A stretch of 64,000 nt of DNA from Shimia sp. R9_2 (lineage in GTDB: Bacteria; Pseudomonadota; Alphaproteobacteria; Rhodobacterales; Rhodobacteraceae). The translations under genes and the position numbers were made by a program. The stretch is from assembly GCF_017743735.1 (NCBI RefSeq), contig NZ_JAGHRO010000001.1, positions 434,001 through 498,000 of the forward strand. The letters are read 5' to 3'. Shown here one piece after another: positions 35,200 to 43,935 of this stretch. The notes under the pieces were generated by a model, which did no database searches, was not told the origin of the DNA, and was given only the letters and a program-made list of their open reading frames with translations. Each line of letters opens with the position of its first letter. Position 1 is the first letter of the stretch.

Positions 35200-37023
35200 A
35201 TGGCACCTTGGGCCATGGAACATATGCAATTTCAAAGCTGGGCTGATGTGGCCCCACAGCTTGTCGCCGTCGCCGCAGGGCGCTCCCCTGCAGATCTCGT
35301 TATTCGCAAAGGCCAGTGGGTGAATGTGCACACCCGCGAAGTGCTGTCGGATCATGACATTGCGGTCATTGCCGGACGCATTGCCTATGTCGGGCCGGAT
35401 GCCAGCCATTGCATCGGCGCAGATACAGAGATCATTGAGGCGGAAGGGCGCTTTATGATCCCCGGTCTGTGTGACGGGCATATGCACATCGAAAGCGGTA
35501 TGCTGACGCCAGCGGAGTTTGCCCGCGCGGTGATTGGGCATGGCACCACAACGATGTTCACCGACCCACATGAGATTGCCAATGTGCTGGGTCTTGAAGG
35601 TGTGAAAATGATGCATGATGAGGCGCTGATGCAGCCCATCAACATCTTCACGCAGATGCCAAGCTGCGCGCCTTCCGCCCCCGGGCTTGAGACCACAGGC
35701 TATGAGATTGGCCCCGATGATGTGGCGGAGGCGATGAGCTGGCCGGGGATTATCGGGCTTGGGGAGATGATGAACTTCCCGGGGGTGATCAACGGCAGCC
35801 AGCAGATGCTGGCCGAGATCGCCGCCACGCAGAAGGCGGGTAAGACCGTGGGCGGGCATTATGCCTCTCCTGATCTGGGCAAAGATTTCCATGCCTATGC
35901 GGCGGGTGGGTCTGCGGATGATCATGAAGGCACCTGTGAGGCGGATGCGATTGCACGGGTGCGTCAGGGTATGCGCATTATGATGCGGCTCGGCAGCGCT
36001 TGGTATGATGTTGAGACACAGATCACGGCAGTGACCGAGAAGGGTCTGGATCCGCGCAGCTTCATTCTGTGCACCGATGATTGCCATTCCGGCACCCTGG
36101 TGAATGACGGGCATATGAACCGCGTGGTGCGCCATGCGATCGACTGTGGATGTGATCCGGTGGTGGCGTTGCAGATGGCCACCATCAACACTGCCACACA
36201 CTTTGGCTTGGAACGTGATTTAGGCTCTATTGCACCTGGAAGGCGGGCAGATGTGATCCTGACAAGCGATCTGAAGACGCTGCCGATTGAACATGTGATC
36301 GCGCGGGGCGTGACGGTTGCCAAGGCGGGTGAAGTGCTTGTGGAGTGCCCGCATTATGATTGGCCCGCCCATGCGCGCCAGACCGTGAATCTTGGCCGGG
36401 CGCGCGGAGCGGAAGACTTTGTGGTCAGCGCTCCGGATGGTGCGTCCCAAGTCACGGCCAATGTGATTGGTGTGATCGAGAACCAAGCCCCAACCAAGGC
36501 GCTGACCGCGGAGCTTTCCGTGGTTGACGGTGTGGTGGAAGGTGATCTCGCGCAGGATGTCTGTCAGATTGCTTTGGTGGAGCGTCACCTTGGCACCGGC
36601 GGCGTGACCAACGGCTTTGTGTCTGGCTTTGGCTATAAGGGCAAAATGGCGATGGCTTCGACAGTGGCGCATGACAGCCACCATATGATCGTGGTCGGAA
36701 CTGACCGCGAGATGATGGCGAAAGCGGCCAACCGACTGGGCGAAGTTGGCGGCGGTGTCACCGTTTTCAAAGATGGCGAAGAGATTGCCTTGGTCGAGCT
36801 GCCCATCGCTGGTTTGATGTCAGATGCCCCTGCGGTCGAAGTTGCTGCCAAGGCGCAGAATATGGTTGAGGCGATGGAGGCTTGCGGCTGTACGCTCAAC
36901 AACGCTTATATGCAGCATTCGCTATTGGCTTTGGTGGTGATCCCGGAACTCAGGATCTCTGACCTCGGGCTGGTGGATGTGACCAAATTTGAAATGACCG
37001 ACGTGATTAAGGCTGCGCAATGA
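35200..37023 (+). CDS. ade: Adenine deaminase
   Basis: A 607-residue metal-dependent amidohydrolase that deaminates adenine to hypoxanthine and ammonia. The metal-binding motif GLCDGHMHIES, HGTTTMFTDPHEIAN, and DDCHSGTLVNDGHMNRVVR are characteristic, as is the long C-terminal Ade domain (LGTGGVTNGFVSGFGYKGK). Three ATGs are possible at 35200, 35215 and 35224, none with a strong ribosome binding site; the first is listed. It overlaps amn by ATGA. Confidence 0.95.
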   Translation: MAPWAMEHMQFQSWADVAPQLVAVAAGRSPADLVIRKGQWVNVHTREVLSDHDIAVIAGRIAYVGPDASHCIGADTEIIEAEGRFMIPGLCDGHMHIESGMLTPAEFARAVIGHGTTTMFTDPHEIANVLGLEGVKMMHDEALMQPINIFTQMPSCAPSAPGLETTGYEIGPDDVAEAMSWPGIIGLGEMMNFPGVINGSQQMLAEIAATQKAGKTVGGHYASPDLGKDFHAYAAGGSADDHEGTCEADAIARVRQGMRIMMRLGSAWYDVETQITAVTEKGLDPRSFILCTDDCHSGTLVNDGHMNRVVRHAIDCGCDPVVALQMATINTATHFGLERDLGSIAPGRRADVILTSDLKTLPIEHVIARGVTVAKAGEVLVECPHYDWPAHARQTVNLGRARGAEDFVVSAPDGASQVTANVIGVIENQAPTKALTAELSVVDGVVEGDLAQDVCQIALVERHLGTGGVTNGFVSGFGYKGKMAMASTVAHDSHHMIVVGTDREMMAKAANRLGEVGGGVTVFKDGEEIALVELPIAGLMSDAPAVEVAAKAQNMVEAMEACGCTLNNAYMQHSLLALVVIPELRISDLGLVDVTKFEMTDVIKAAQ

Positions 37024-38498
37024 CACCACAGAGTATTCCTGTACATTCCCCCGCTGTGCCAGCTCATGAAACCTTCACTGATGCCAAGGCGGCGGTGGAT
37101 CGGTTGGAGGAGCTGTATACCATTGCGACCACATATCTGTGTGACCAGTTTCGCCGCGCGCTGCACAAGGGGCCGGACGGGCATCGCATCCGTGCGTTTT
37201 ATCCGGAAATCCGCATTACCACGACAAGCTTTGCGCAGGTGGACAGCCGTCTGAGTTTCGGCCACGTGGCGGAACCCGGTGTGCATGCGGCGACGATCAC
37301 GCGGCCTGATTTGTTCCGGCACTATCTGGAGCAGCAGATTGCGCTGTTGTTGAGCAATCACAAAGTGGGCGTGATGGTGGGTGTTTCCAGCACGCCCATA
37401 CCGGTGCATTTCGCCGTGGCGGCGCGGACCGATATGACCGTGCCACAGGACGGGGCTGCGGATTTCACCCTGCGCGACATCTTTGATGTGCCCGATTTGT
37501 CGACCACCAATGATGACATTGTGAATGGCACCGCCGGGCCCGACGAAAACGGCGTTGGGCATCTGGCCCCGTTTACGGCGCAGCGCGTGGATTACTCGCT
37601 GGCGCGTCTGAGCCATTACACGGCGACGGACCCGGAGCATTTTCAGAACCATGTGTTGTTCACCAACTACCAGTTCTATGTGACCGAGTTTGAAGCCTAT
37701 GCGCGCGCTATGCTGGCGGATGAAAAGAGCGGCTACACCAGCTTTGTCAGCACCGGAAATGTGGAGATCTCTGATGCGGAGACCCCAATTGCGCCGGTTG
37801 ATAAGCAGCCGCAAATGCCGACCTATCACCTGAAGCGCGCGGATGGCTCTGGCATCACACTGGTGAATATCGGGGTTGGCCCGTCAAATGCAAAGACGGC
37901 CACCGACCATATCGCCGTTTTGCGTCCGCACGCCTGGATCATGGTGGGGCATTGTGCGGGTCTGCGCAATTCGCAGAGCCTTGGGGATTTTGTGCTGGCG
38001 CATGCCTATCTGCGTGAAGATCACGTGCTGGATGACGACCTGCCGGTATGGGTGCCCATTCCCGCGCTGGCGGAGGTGCAGACCTCTTTGGAAGAGGCGG
38101 TGGCCAATGTCACCAAACTGTCCGGTTATGAGCTGAAGCGTGTGATGCGGACGGGCACCGTGGCGACAATCGACAACCGCAATTGGGAGTTGCGTGAGCA
38201 TACCGGGCCGGTGCAGCGTCTGAGCCAGAGCCGTGCGATTGCCCTGGACATGGAAAGTGCCACAATTGCTGCGAATGGGTATCGCTTTCGCGTGCCATAT
38301 GGGACATTACTGTGCGTGAGTGACAAACCTCTGCACGGCGAATTGAAGCTTCCCGGAATGGCCAGTGACTTCTATAAGACGCAGGTGGCGCGCCATTTGC
38401 TGATTGGAATTCGTGCAATGGAGCGTTTGAGAGAAATGCCACTTGAGCGGTTGCATTCGCGGAAATTGCGGTCATTTGACGAGACTGCCTTCCTTTGA
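37020..38498 (+). CDS. amn: AMP nucleosidase
   Basis: A 492-residue enzyme that hydrolyses AMP to adenine and ribose 5-phosphate. The N-terminal AMP-nucleosidase domain (residues about 15-180) is followed by a phosphorylase-fold domain with NIGVGPSNAKTATDHIAVLRP, MVGHCAGLR and ALDMESATIAANGYRFRVPYG. Translational coupling to ade means the product adenine can be deaminated at once, so the pair forms a purine-salvage route. Confidence 0.96.
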   Translation: MTPQSIPVHSPAVPAHETFTDAKAAVDRLEELYTIATTYLCDQFRRALHKGPDGHRIRAFYPEIRITTTSFAQVDSRLSFGHVAEPGVHAATITRPDLFRHYLEQQIALLLSNHKVGVMVGVSSTPIPVHFAVAARTDMTVPQDGAADFTLRDIFDVPDLSTTNDDIVNGTAGPDENGVGHLAPFTAQRVDYSLARLSHYTATDPEHFQNHVLFTNYQFYVTEFEAYARAMLADEKSGYTSFVSTGNVEISDAETPIAPVDKQPQMPTYHLKRADGSGITLVNIGVGPSNAKTATDHIAVLRPHAWIMVGHCAGLRNSQSLGDFVLAHAYLREDHVLDDDLPVWVPIPALAEVQTSLEEAVANVTKLSGYELKRVMRTGTVATIDNRNWELREHTGPVQRLSQSRAIALDMESATIAANGYRFRVPYGTLLCVSDKPLHGELKLPGMASDFYKTQVARHLLIGIRAMERLREMPLERLHSRKLRSFDETAFL

Positions 38499-38526
38499 CC
38501 CTACGGAAACCTGTGGAAAACCCATA

Positions 38527-38560
38527 AAAAACACGGTTTTTGGCATCACAATTTGTTGTG
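38527..38560 (+). terminator. Possible terminator after amn
   Basis: AAAAAC-ACG-GTTTTT (38527-38541) and CACAA-TTTG-TTGTG (38547-38560) are two small AT-rich dyads just after the amn stop. They are weak as terminators and may instead belong to the HU promoter region. Confidence 0.35.
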
Positions 38561-38630
38561 TTCATCCACCATATCCCGTTAAATGCCCGCCATGAGGCCC
38601 AATATTCGGGCAGACTAATGGAGACCTGAA

Positions 38631-38918
38631 ATGGCAAAACCGATGACCAAGACCCAACTCGTTGCTGCTCTGGCCGAAGACATGGGCTCTGACAAGAAAT
38701 CCGCAGGCGCAGCTCTGGAAGCCGTTTGCGCGTTGATCACCCGCGAAGTTTCCGCAGGTGGCGCAGTGACTCTGCCGGGTGTTGGCAAAATCTACTGCCG
38801 CGAGCGTCCTGAGCGTATGGTTCGCAACCCAGCGACCGGCGAGCAGATCAAGAAAGAAGCCGACAAGGTTGTGAAAATGACCATCGCCAAAGCGCTGAAA
38901 GACAGCGTGAACGGCTGA
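38631..38918 (+). CDS. HU family DNA-binding protein
   Basis: A 95-residue nucleoid protein. The N-terminal helical part (TKTQLVAALAEDMGSDKKSAGAALEAV) is followed by the DNA-binding arm with GAVTLPGVGKIYCRERPERMVRNPATGE, where the RNPATGE segment contains the intercalating proline. A ribosome binding site GGAGA precedes the ATG. It stands alone and ends at a strong terminator, as expected for a highly expressed gene. Confidence 0.95.
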   Translation: MAKPMTKTQLVAALAEDMGSDKKSAGAALEAVCALITREVSAGGAVTLPGVGKIYCRERPERMVRNPATGEQIKKEADKVVKMTIAKALKDSVNG

Positions 38919-38940
38919 TCGCTTCGATCACTGATTACGG

Positions 38941-38974
38941 AAAGGGTCGCCCCGATGGAGCGGCCCTTTTTGTT
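38941..38974 (+). terminator. Intrinsic terminator after the HU gene
   Basis: AAAGGGTCGC pairs with GCGGCCCTTT (one wobble), and TTTTTGTTTG follows. Confidence 0.9.
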
Positions 38975-39004
38975 TGTGCGGTTCGATGTGCGAGGTCTTA
39001 GATT

Positions 39005-40069
39005 TCAGAGCTGTGCGCTGGGCGTGGATTTGGAGATTTCGATCTCCGCTTCACTCATCTCCTCGGCAATGCCGTCAAAGAGGGGTGTGGACAGATAGCG
39101 CTCTCCGGTGTCGGGCAGCATGACGAGAATGTTTGCGCCTTCGGGGGCATCTTTGGCAGCCTCAATCGCTGCGGCCAAAGTGGCGCCGGCGGAGATGCCT
39201 GTGAAGATCCCCTCTTCAGCTGCGAGGCGCTGAGACCATTTGATGCCATCCGGCCCTGACACTTTGATCAGCTGATCAAAGCCATTGTTGTCGAGCGCTT
39301 CCTGCAACACCCATGGAATGAAATCAGGGGTCCAGCCCTGGATCGGATGCGGCTCAAAGGATGGGTGGCTTTCGGTGGCCTGATGGGCGTCGTTGCGGGT
39401 GTTCACATAGCCGGAGTCCACCAGCGCGGCGTTGGTTGGCTCAGACAGGATGATCTTGGTCTGCGGGCTTTCGCGGCGCAGTACGCGGGACACCCCGGCA
39501 ACCGTGCCGCCGGTGCCGTAGCCTGTGACCCAATAATCAAGCTGCTCCCCGGCAAAGTCATTGAGGATTTCGCGCGCGGTGGTGTTTTTGTGCATGTTGG
39601 CGTTGTCTGCGGTCTCAAACTGACTGGCTAGGAACCAGCCGTTTGCCTCTGCCAGTTCTTTGGCTTTGGTGTACATGCCAAAGCCTTTTTGCGCCTTTGG
39701 GGTCAGCACAACTTTTGCGCCCAGGAACCGCATCAGACGGCGGCGCTCAACCGAGAAAGCCTCGGACATGGTGATCACCAACGGATATCCTTTGGCGGCA
39801 CAGACCATGGCGAGACCAATGCCGGTGTTGCCGGAGGTCGCCTCAACAACGGTTTGCCCGGGCTGCAGACGGCCGTCTTTCTCTGCGGCTTCAATGATAT
39901 TGAGGGCCAGACGGTCCTTCACGGAGCCCGCCGGGTTTGCGGCTTCAAACTTGACGAACATGTTCACATGGTCTGGCGCGATGCGATTGAGGCGCACCAC
40001 CGGGGTATCGCCCACCGTGTCCAGAATGCTGTTATATCGCTGTCCGCGTCCTTTGGTTTGTCGGGTCAT
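39005..40069 (-). CDS. cysK: Cysteine synthase A family protein
   Basis: A 354-residue PLP enzyme making cysteine from O-acetylserine and sulfide. The PLP lysine is in NPAGSVKDRLAL, and EATSGNTGIGLAMVCAAKGY and VTGYGTGGTVAGVSRVLR follow. It is about 40 residues longer than the common CysK because of extra segments near ALVDSGYVNTRNDAHQA. The start at 40069 follows AGGAGAGG; an upstream ATG at 40099 is not needed. It is divergent from the tup operon across a long spacer. Confidence 0.92.
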   Translation of the reverse strand: MTRQTKGRGQRYNSILDTVGDTPVVRLNRIAPDHVNMFVKFEAANPAGSVKDRLALNIIEAAEKDGRLQPGQTVVEATSGNTGIGLAMVCAAKGYPLVITMSEAFSVERRRLMRFLGAKVVLTPKAQKGFGMYTKAKELAEANGWFLASQFETADNANMHKNTTAREILNDFAGEQLDYWVTGYGTGGTVAGVSRVLRRESPQTKIILSEPTNAALVDSGYVNTRNDAHQATESHPSFEPHPIQGWTPDFIPWVLQEALDNNGFDQLIKVSGPDGIKWSQRLAAEEGIFTGISAGATLAAAIEAAKDAPEGANILVMLPDTGERYLSTPLFDGIAEEMSEAEIEISKSTPSAQL

Positions 40070-40481
40070 GGGCCTCTCCTCGGGTTTGAACCATGCCAAA
40101 AAGGTAGGCTCTGACTGCGCAGAGCGGTAGGCGTGTTGCGGTGATCACCCAAATTATGGACGCAAACGGCGAAGCCCCGACAGAGCCGCGACGGCATTCC
40201 ACCACGCGCCACAGAAGTGGAACCCTGCGATGTGTTTGCGGGCAGATCAGGGCGATTGTTTTGCCGGCAGGCAGGACCGTTTTGGACACAAGGACAAAAT
40301 GACGGGATGCCCGCACTGTACTGAGACATTTTGGGTCGAATTTCCCAAAGGTCGCAGGTGGCGGGTATTTTACTTTCGCTCGGACTTGCCAACCCGTAAA
40401 AATGCTCAGATCAACACAAAATTCCGAATTGGCGGTACCTAGCGCTGTGTTGAGTGAGGGAGGCGGTCTCAGACCGGGCGG
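40070..40481. other. Long cysK-tupB intergenic region
   Basis: A 412-base spacer between divergent genes. It holds both promoters. A 70-codon open frame at 40230-40442 with a CPHC motif has no ribosome binding site or recognisable family and I do not call it. A perfect dyad at 40464-40476 lies directly upstream of the tupB start. A Mo/W cofactor-type leader is conceivable, but I recognise no known riboswitch. Confidence 0.5.
40464..40476. promoter_or_regulatory. Dyad just upstream of tupB
   Basis: CGGTCT-C-AGACCG is a perfect 6-bp inverted repeat ending six bases before the tupB ATG, overlapping the place of its ribosome binding site. It could be an operator or a translation-blocking hairpin. 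Confidence 0.4.
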
Positions 40482-41186
40482 ATGAACGACATTCTGGCAG
40501 GGCTGTTGCATGCAGCCCATCTGATTTTCACCTTGGATGCGGATCTCATCGAGATCTCTTTGCGCTCTCTGCGGGTCACGCTGAGTGCTGTTTTGGTGTC
40601 TTCGTTGATTGGCTTGCCGCTGGGATGCTGGTTGGCTGTGCAGCGCTTCCGCTTTCGCCGTTTGGTGATTGCCACACTCAATGCATTGATGGGATTGCCG
40701 CCGGTTGTGGTGGGGCTGATCGTATATCTGCTGCTGTCACGCTCCGGGCCATTTGGCGTCTTTGGGTTGTTGTTCACACCAACCGCAATGATCATTGCGC
40801 AGGTCGTCATTCTGACCCCGCTGATCGCCTCGATTTCACATCAAGCGATCCGCGATCTCTGGGCGGAATACCATGACTTGTTGATTTCGCTGAACACCAC
40901 GCGGCGTCAACGCATTATGACCTTGCTGTGGGACGGGCGTCGGGCCTTGTTGACGGCGTCGCTTGCTGGCTTTGGCCGGGGCATCGGCGAGGTGGGGGCA
41001 ATCATGATTGTGGGCGGCAATATCGACCATGCCACACGGGTTCTGACCACGGCGATCTCCCTTGAGACAGGCAAAGGCAACTTTGCGCTGGCGTTGGCGC
41101 TTGGCTTCATTCTGATCGGCTTGGCGGTGGCGGTGAACCTGATCATCCACAGCCTTTCACGCACGGAGGTGAGTGGACGATGGTAG
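40482..41186 (+). CDS. tupB: Tungstate ABC transporter permease
   Basis: A 234-residue inner-membrane permease with about five to six TM helices and the EAA-type loop GRGIGEVGAIMIVGGNI. It resembles TupB of tungstate importers and also the ModB group. It is the first gene of tupB-tupC-tupA and overlaps tupC by seven bases. The import role is supported by the adjacent TupA-like binding protein. Confidence 0.88.
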   Translation: MNDILAGLLHAAHLIFTLDADLIEISLRSLRVTLSAVLVSSLIGLPLGCWLAVQRFRFRRLVIATLNALMGLPPVVVGLIVYLLLSRSGPFGVFGLLFTPTAMIIAQVVILTPLIASISHQAIRDLWAEYHDLLISLNTTRRQRIMTLLWDGRRALLTASLAGFGRGIGEVGAIMIVGGNIDHATRVLTTAISLETGKGNFALALALGFILIGLAVAVNLIIHSLSRTEVSGRW

Positions 41187-41899
41187 AGACGATCCTGCCT
41201 CTCAGCGTGGAGAATGCAGTTGTGCGCCGCCGTGGCAAAGTGCTGGTTGGCCCGATCAATGCCGAAGTATCCGAGACCGGGCTGACCATCGTTATGGGGC
41301 CAAATGGCGCGGGTAAAACAACGCTGTTGCGGCTGTTGCACGGCATGGAGCGATTGGCGTCCGGGGGGCAGCTCAAATGGCAGGTGCCAGAGCCGCAGGC
41401 GCGGGGGCAGCAGGGGTTTCTGTTTCAGGCGCCAATCATGATGCGCCGCAGTGCGCTTGAGAATGTGGCCTATCCTTTGACAGTGCATGGTGTGTCCCGA
41501 AAGGACGCGCGGAAGCAAGCAGCGGAGTGGCTTGCTCGTGTTGGTTTGCAGGACAGTGCAGACAAACAGGCGACGGTGCTTTCAGGAGGCGAGCGGCAAA
41601 AGCTGGCGCTGGCCCGCGCTTTGATTCGGCAACCGCAAATTCTGTTCTTGGATGAACCCTGTGCCAACCTTGACGGGCGCGCGACGCGCGAGTTTGAGGC
41701 CTTGCTGCACAGCGTGCATGAAGAGGGCACACGGATCGTGATGTCGACACATGACATCGGACAGGCCCGCAGACTGGCGCAAGACGTCTGGTTCATACAT
41801 CATGGCCAGATATTAGAAGCGACTTCTGCAGAGTTATTTTTTGAAGACCCAAAATCCAAGGAAGCGCGCGCTTTCCTTAAAGGAGACATTATCGAATGA
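41180..41899 (+). CDS. tupC: Tungstate ABC transporter ATP-binding protein
   Basis: A 239-residue ABC ATPase. Walker A GPNGAGKTT, signature LSGGERQKLALA, Walker B ILFLDEPCANLD and the H-loop STHDIGQ are intact. There is no extra C-terminal TOBE domain, unlike ModC. It overlaps tupB (ATGGTAG) and tupA (ATGA), so the three genes are translated together. Confidence 0.9.
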   Translation: MVETILPLSVENAVVRRRGKVLVGPINAEVSETGLTIVMGPNGAGKTTLLRLLHGMERLASGGQLKWQVPEPQARGQQGFLFQAPIMMRRSALENVAYPLTVHGVSRKDARKQAAEWLARVGLQDSADKQATVLSGGERQKLALARALIRQPQILFLDEPCANLDGRATREFEALLHSVHEEGTRIVMSTHDIGQARRLAQDVWFIHHGQILEATSAELFFEDPKSKEARAFLKGDIIE

Positions 41900-42705
41900 A
41901 AATGGGACCACTTCTTGCGCTGACACTCTGGGCATTGAGCACCGTGTCCGCGCAAGCCGAGAGCCTGAAAATGGCTGTCACAACGTCTTTCCACAATTCC
42001 GGTTTGGCCGAGGTGCTGCTGCCGGAAATTCAGAAAGACACCGGGATCGAAGTGCAATTGCTCGTGGTGGGGACCGGGCAGGCTTTGCGTCTTGGGGAAG
42101 CCGGAGACGTGGATGCCATTTTGGTGCATTCCAAAGCGGCGGAAGAGGAATTTGTTCTTGGCGGGTTCGGCGTGCATCGCCGCGAAATCATGTTCAATGA
42201 TTTTGTGTTTGTTGGCCCGTCTGCTGATCCGGCCGGGATTGCCGGCGCGGCTTCGGCAACGGAAGCGCTTGGCCTGATTGCACAAAACGGCGCATCGTTT
42301 GTGAGCCGAGGGGATGACAGCGGCACCCATAAGAAAGAGCTGGGGCTTTGGGCAGATGCTGGTATCGATGCCGAGGCGCGGGCCGTATCCTGGTACAAAG
42401 AGGCCGGTGCGGGCATGGGGGCTTCGCTGAACACGGCCTCAGGGCTGAACGCCTATATCATGACGGATCGCGCCAGCTGGTTGAAGTTTGGCAACAAAGG
42501 CGATCTTGCACTGCTTTATGCGGGCGATCCTGCTCTGTTCAACCAATATGCCTACCTGCCGGTGAGCCCGGAGATGCACGGCCATGTGAAGGCGGAGCTG
42601 GCGCTCCAGCTTGAGGATTGGCTGGTCAGTGACCGCGCACGTGACCTGATTGATGGGTATGTGCTGGAAGGCGGGCGGCTGTTCGTTTTCAACGCCAAAC
42701 GCTGA
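41896..42705 (+). CDS. tupA: Tungstate-binding protein
   Basis: A 269-residue exported binding protein with a signal peptide ending near AQA. The oxyanion-binding N-terminal segment MAVTTSFHNSGL, then GTGQALRLGEAGDVDAILVH and SRGDDSGTHKKELGLW match TupA rather than ModA. The C-terminal lobe-1 return is LEDWLVSDRARDLIDGY. Tungstate selectivity is a family inference; molybdate cannot be excluded. It lies upstream of a formate dehydrogenase locus, an enzyme class that often uses tungsten. Confidence 0.9.
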   Translation: MKMGPLLALTLWALSTVSAQAESLKMAVTTSFHNSGLAEVLLPEIQKDTGIEVQLLVVGTGQALRLGEAGDVDAILVHSKAAEEEFVLGGFGVHRREIMFNDFVFVGPSADPAGIAGAASATEALGLIAQNGASFVSRGDDSGTHKKELGLWADAGIDAEARAVSWYKEAGAGMGASLNTASGLNAYIMTDRASWLKFGNKGDLALLYAGDPALFNQYAYLPVSPEMHGHVKAELALQLEDWLVSDRARDLIDGYVLEGGRLFVFNAKR

Positions 42706-42713
42706 GTATGTTC

Positions 42714-42734
42714 GGGGGCTTTGATCAAGCCCCC
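42714..42734. terminator. Hairpin between convergent tupA and DUF6505 genes
   Basis: GGGGGCTT pairs perfectly with AAGCCCCC across a 5-base loop. The stop codon of the minus-strand DUF6505 gene is inside the hairpin. There is no T tract on either side, so termination is uncertain. Confidence 0.5.
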
Positions 42735-43210
42735 TCATCCGGCACGGAATGTATTGCAAACTGCTCCAGTTCAGCCTCTGCCGGGGCGATGGAGCGGAAT
42801 TGTTCGCGCACGCCAGCTTCGGTCAGCTCGCGCACCACTGTCAGCAGGGTGTTGGGGCTGTGATCGGCGCAAAGGTCAGCCATATGCGCGAGCTCTTCGG
42901 CAGCCACAGGTCGGGCGGCTTCCAGCGATGGGGCGCCGTAGATCTCGACAAAATGCTGCGCAAGGGCATCTGTAAGGGCTTCGAGTTCCGCGGGTTCGAT
43001 GGCTGTTACGGCCACGAAAGTCACGCGCCCGAAAGTTTCGACACCCAGCCAGCCATTGGTGAAAGCCTGACGGGCCTTGCCGGTGAGATCCGCGTCTGAC
43101 CAATTGGAGAATTCAAAGCCGCCGCTGATGGCCCATTCGCCGGTGCGGGCGGGGCTGTGGTAGACTCTCTGGTCGCTTTCATCAAAGTGGATGGCGCGTG
43201 CGAGCAGCAT
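42725..43210 (-). CDS. DUF6505 family protein
   Basis: A 161-residue soluble protein without signal peptide or cysteine motifs other than one Cys. It starts MLLARAIHFDESDQRVYHSPA and contains GEWAISGGFEFSNW and an acidic C-terminal half. I recall this family only from roseobacter formate dehydrogenase neighbourhoods. It shares one base with the upstream ligase-like gene, so it is the last cistron of the DUF6494-mrp-ligase-like-DUF6505 operon. Function unknown. Confidence 0.8.
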   Translation of the reverse strand: MLLARAIHFDESDQRVYHSPARTGEWAISGGFEFSNWSDADLTGKARQAFTNGWLGVETFGRVTFVAVTAIEPAELEALTDALAQHFVEIYGAPSLEAARPVAAEELAHMADLCADHSPNTLLTVVRELTEAGVREQFRSIAPAEAELEQFAIHSVPDEGA

Positions 43211-43935
43211 CAGGTGTTTCCTTCCAAAAGCGTTGTCAGCGGGAGCAGGCGGGTGTCTTCATCGCTGCGCAGCATGGCGCCGAAATGTTCATCTGTGCCG
43301 ACAAATGTGCCGGTCTCTGAGGTGTCACCAATCGTCCAGCTCACGTCTTCTCCAAGGTTATGTGCAAGGCCACGCCACTCGTTGTTGAGCGGCTTGAGGC
43401 CGTCTTCTTCCATGCGGTTGACCCAGACCAGCGTGTGGCGCACCCAGGCGCTGAGCAGGTCTTCGGGTGGGATATCGACACAGCCTTCCTCATAGAGCGC
43501 GGTTTGATCAGGTGTGTCCCCAGGCGTGTCTGCGTTGGCCGGGATCAGGGGCAGTTCGAGGCCGACCACAATCCAGTCGGGCATGGCGTTGGCATCTTCT
43601 GTTGAGGCCGCCACGCGCAGTTGACCGCAGCGTGCACCGTTCACCAAAATGCCGCCCGGCCATTCCAAGTGTACGGCGACCTCCGGCGGGGCCAGGGCAC
43701 CAAGTGCATTCTGAAAGCCGATGGCGCAGCTGATCAGCACGGGCATGGCTTCGTTCAAGGAAACCTCAGGGGCAAAGACAATCGCTGCGCGCAGCTGGTC
43801 GGCGGCCAGATTGTAGACCACCAATCCCGCGTCGCAGCCCATGATGGCCTGCGTCTGCGCCTTGGCAAAGGGGTCCGCCGCGCCCGAAAGCGCAAGGCCT
43901 TCAAAGAGCGGCGGGAATTGCGGTGCTGCCCTCAT
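43210..43935 (-). CDS. Biotin/lipoate-protein ligase-like protein with DUF4444-type C-terminus
   Basis: A 241-residue protein with a BPL/LplA-type core at residues 1-170 and a C-terminal SH3-like/DUF4444 part (residues about 175-240). The catalytic features of true ligases look eroded: the GRGRRG biotinoyl-AMP loop is replaced by GCDAGLVVYN, KWPND by LEWPGG, and the K of the GRKxxGIL segment by NGARCGQL. It may bind a ligand or partner rather than catalyse. Its stop overlaps DUF6505, and it follows the Mrp gene by a 4-base overlap. Confidence 0.8.
   Translation of the reverse strand: MRAAPQFPPLFEGLALSGAADPFAKAQTQAIMGCDAGLVVYNLAADQLRAAIVFAPEVSLNEAMPVLISCAIGFQNALGALAPPEVAVHLEWPGGILVNGARCGQLRVAASTEDANAMPDWIVVGLELPLIPANADTPGDTPDQTALYEEGCVDIPPEDLLSAWVRHTLVWVNRMEEDGLKPLNNEWRGLAHNLGEDVSWTIGDTSETGTFVGTDEHFGAMLRSDEDTRLLPLTTLLEGNT

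Noticed and set aside
40230-40442. 70-codon frame with a CPHC motif between cysK and tupB
   Set aside because: No ribosome binding site, no coding-like composition and no recognised family; it is more likely non-coding leader.
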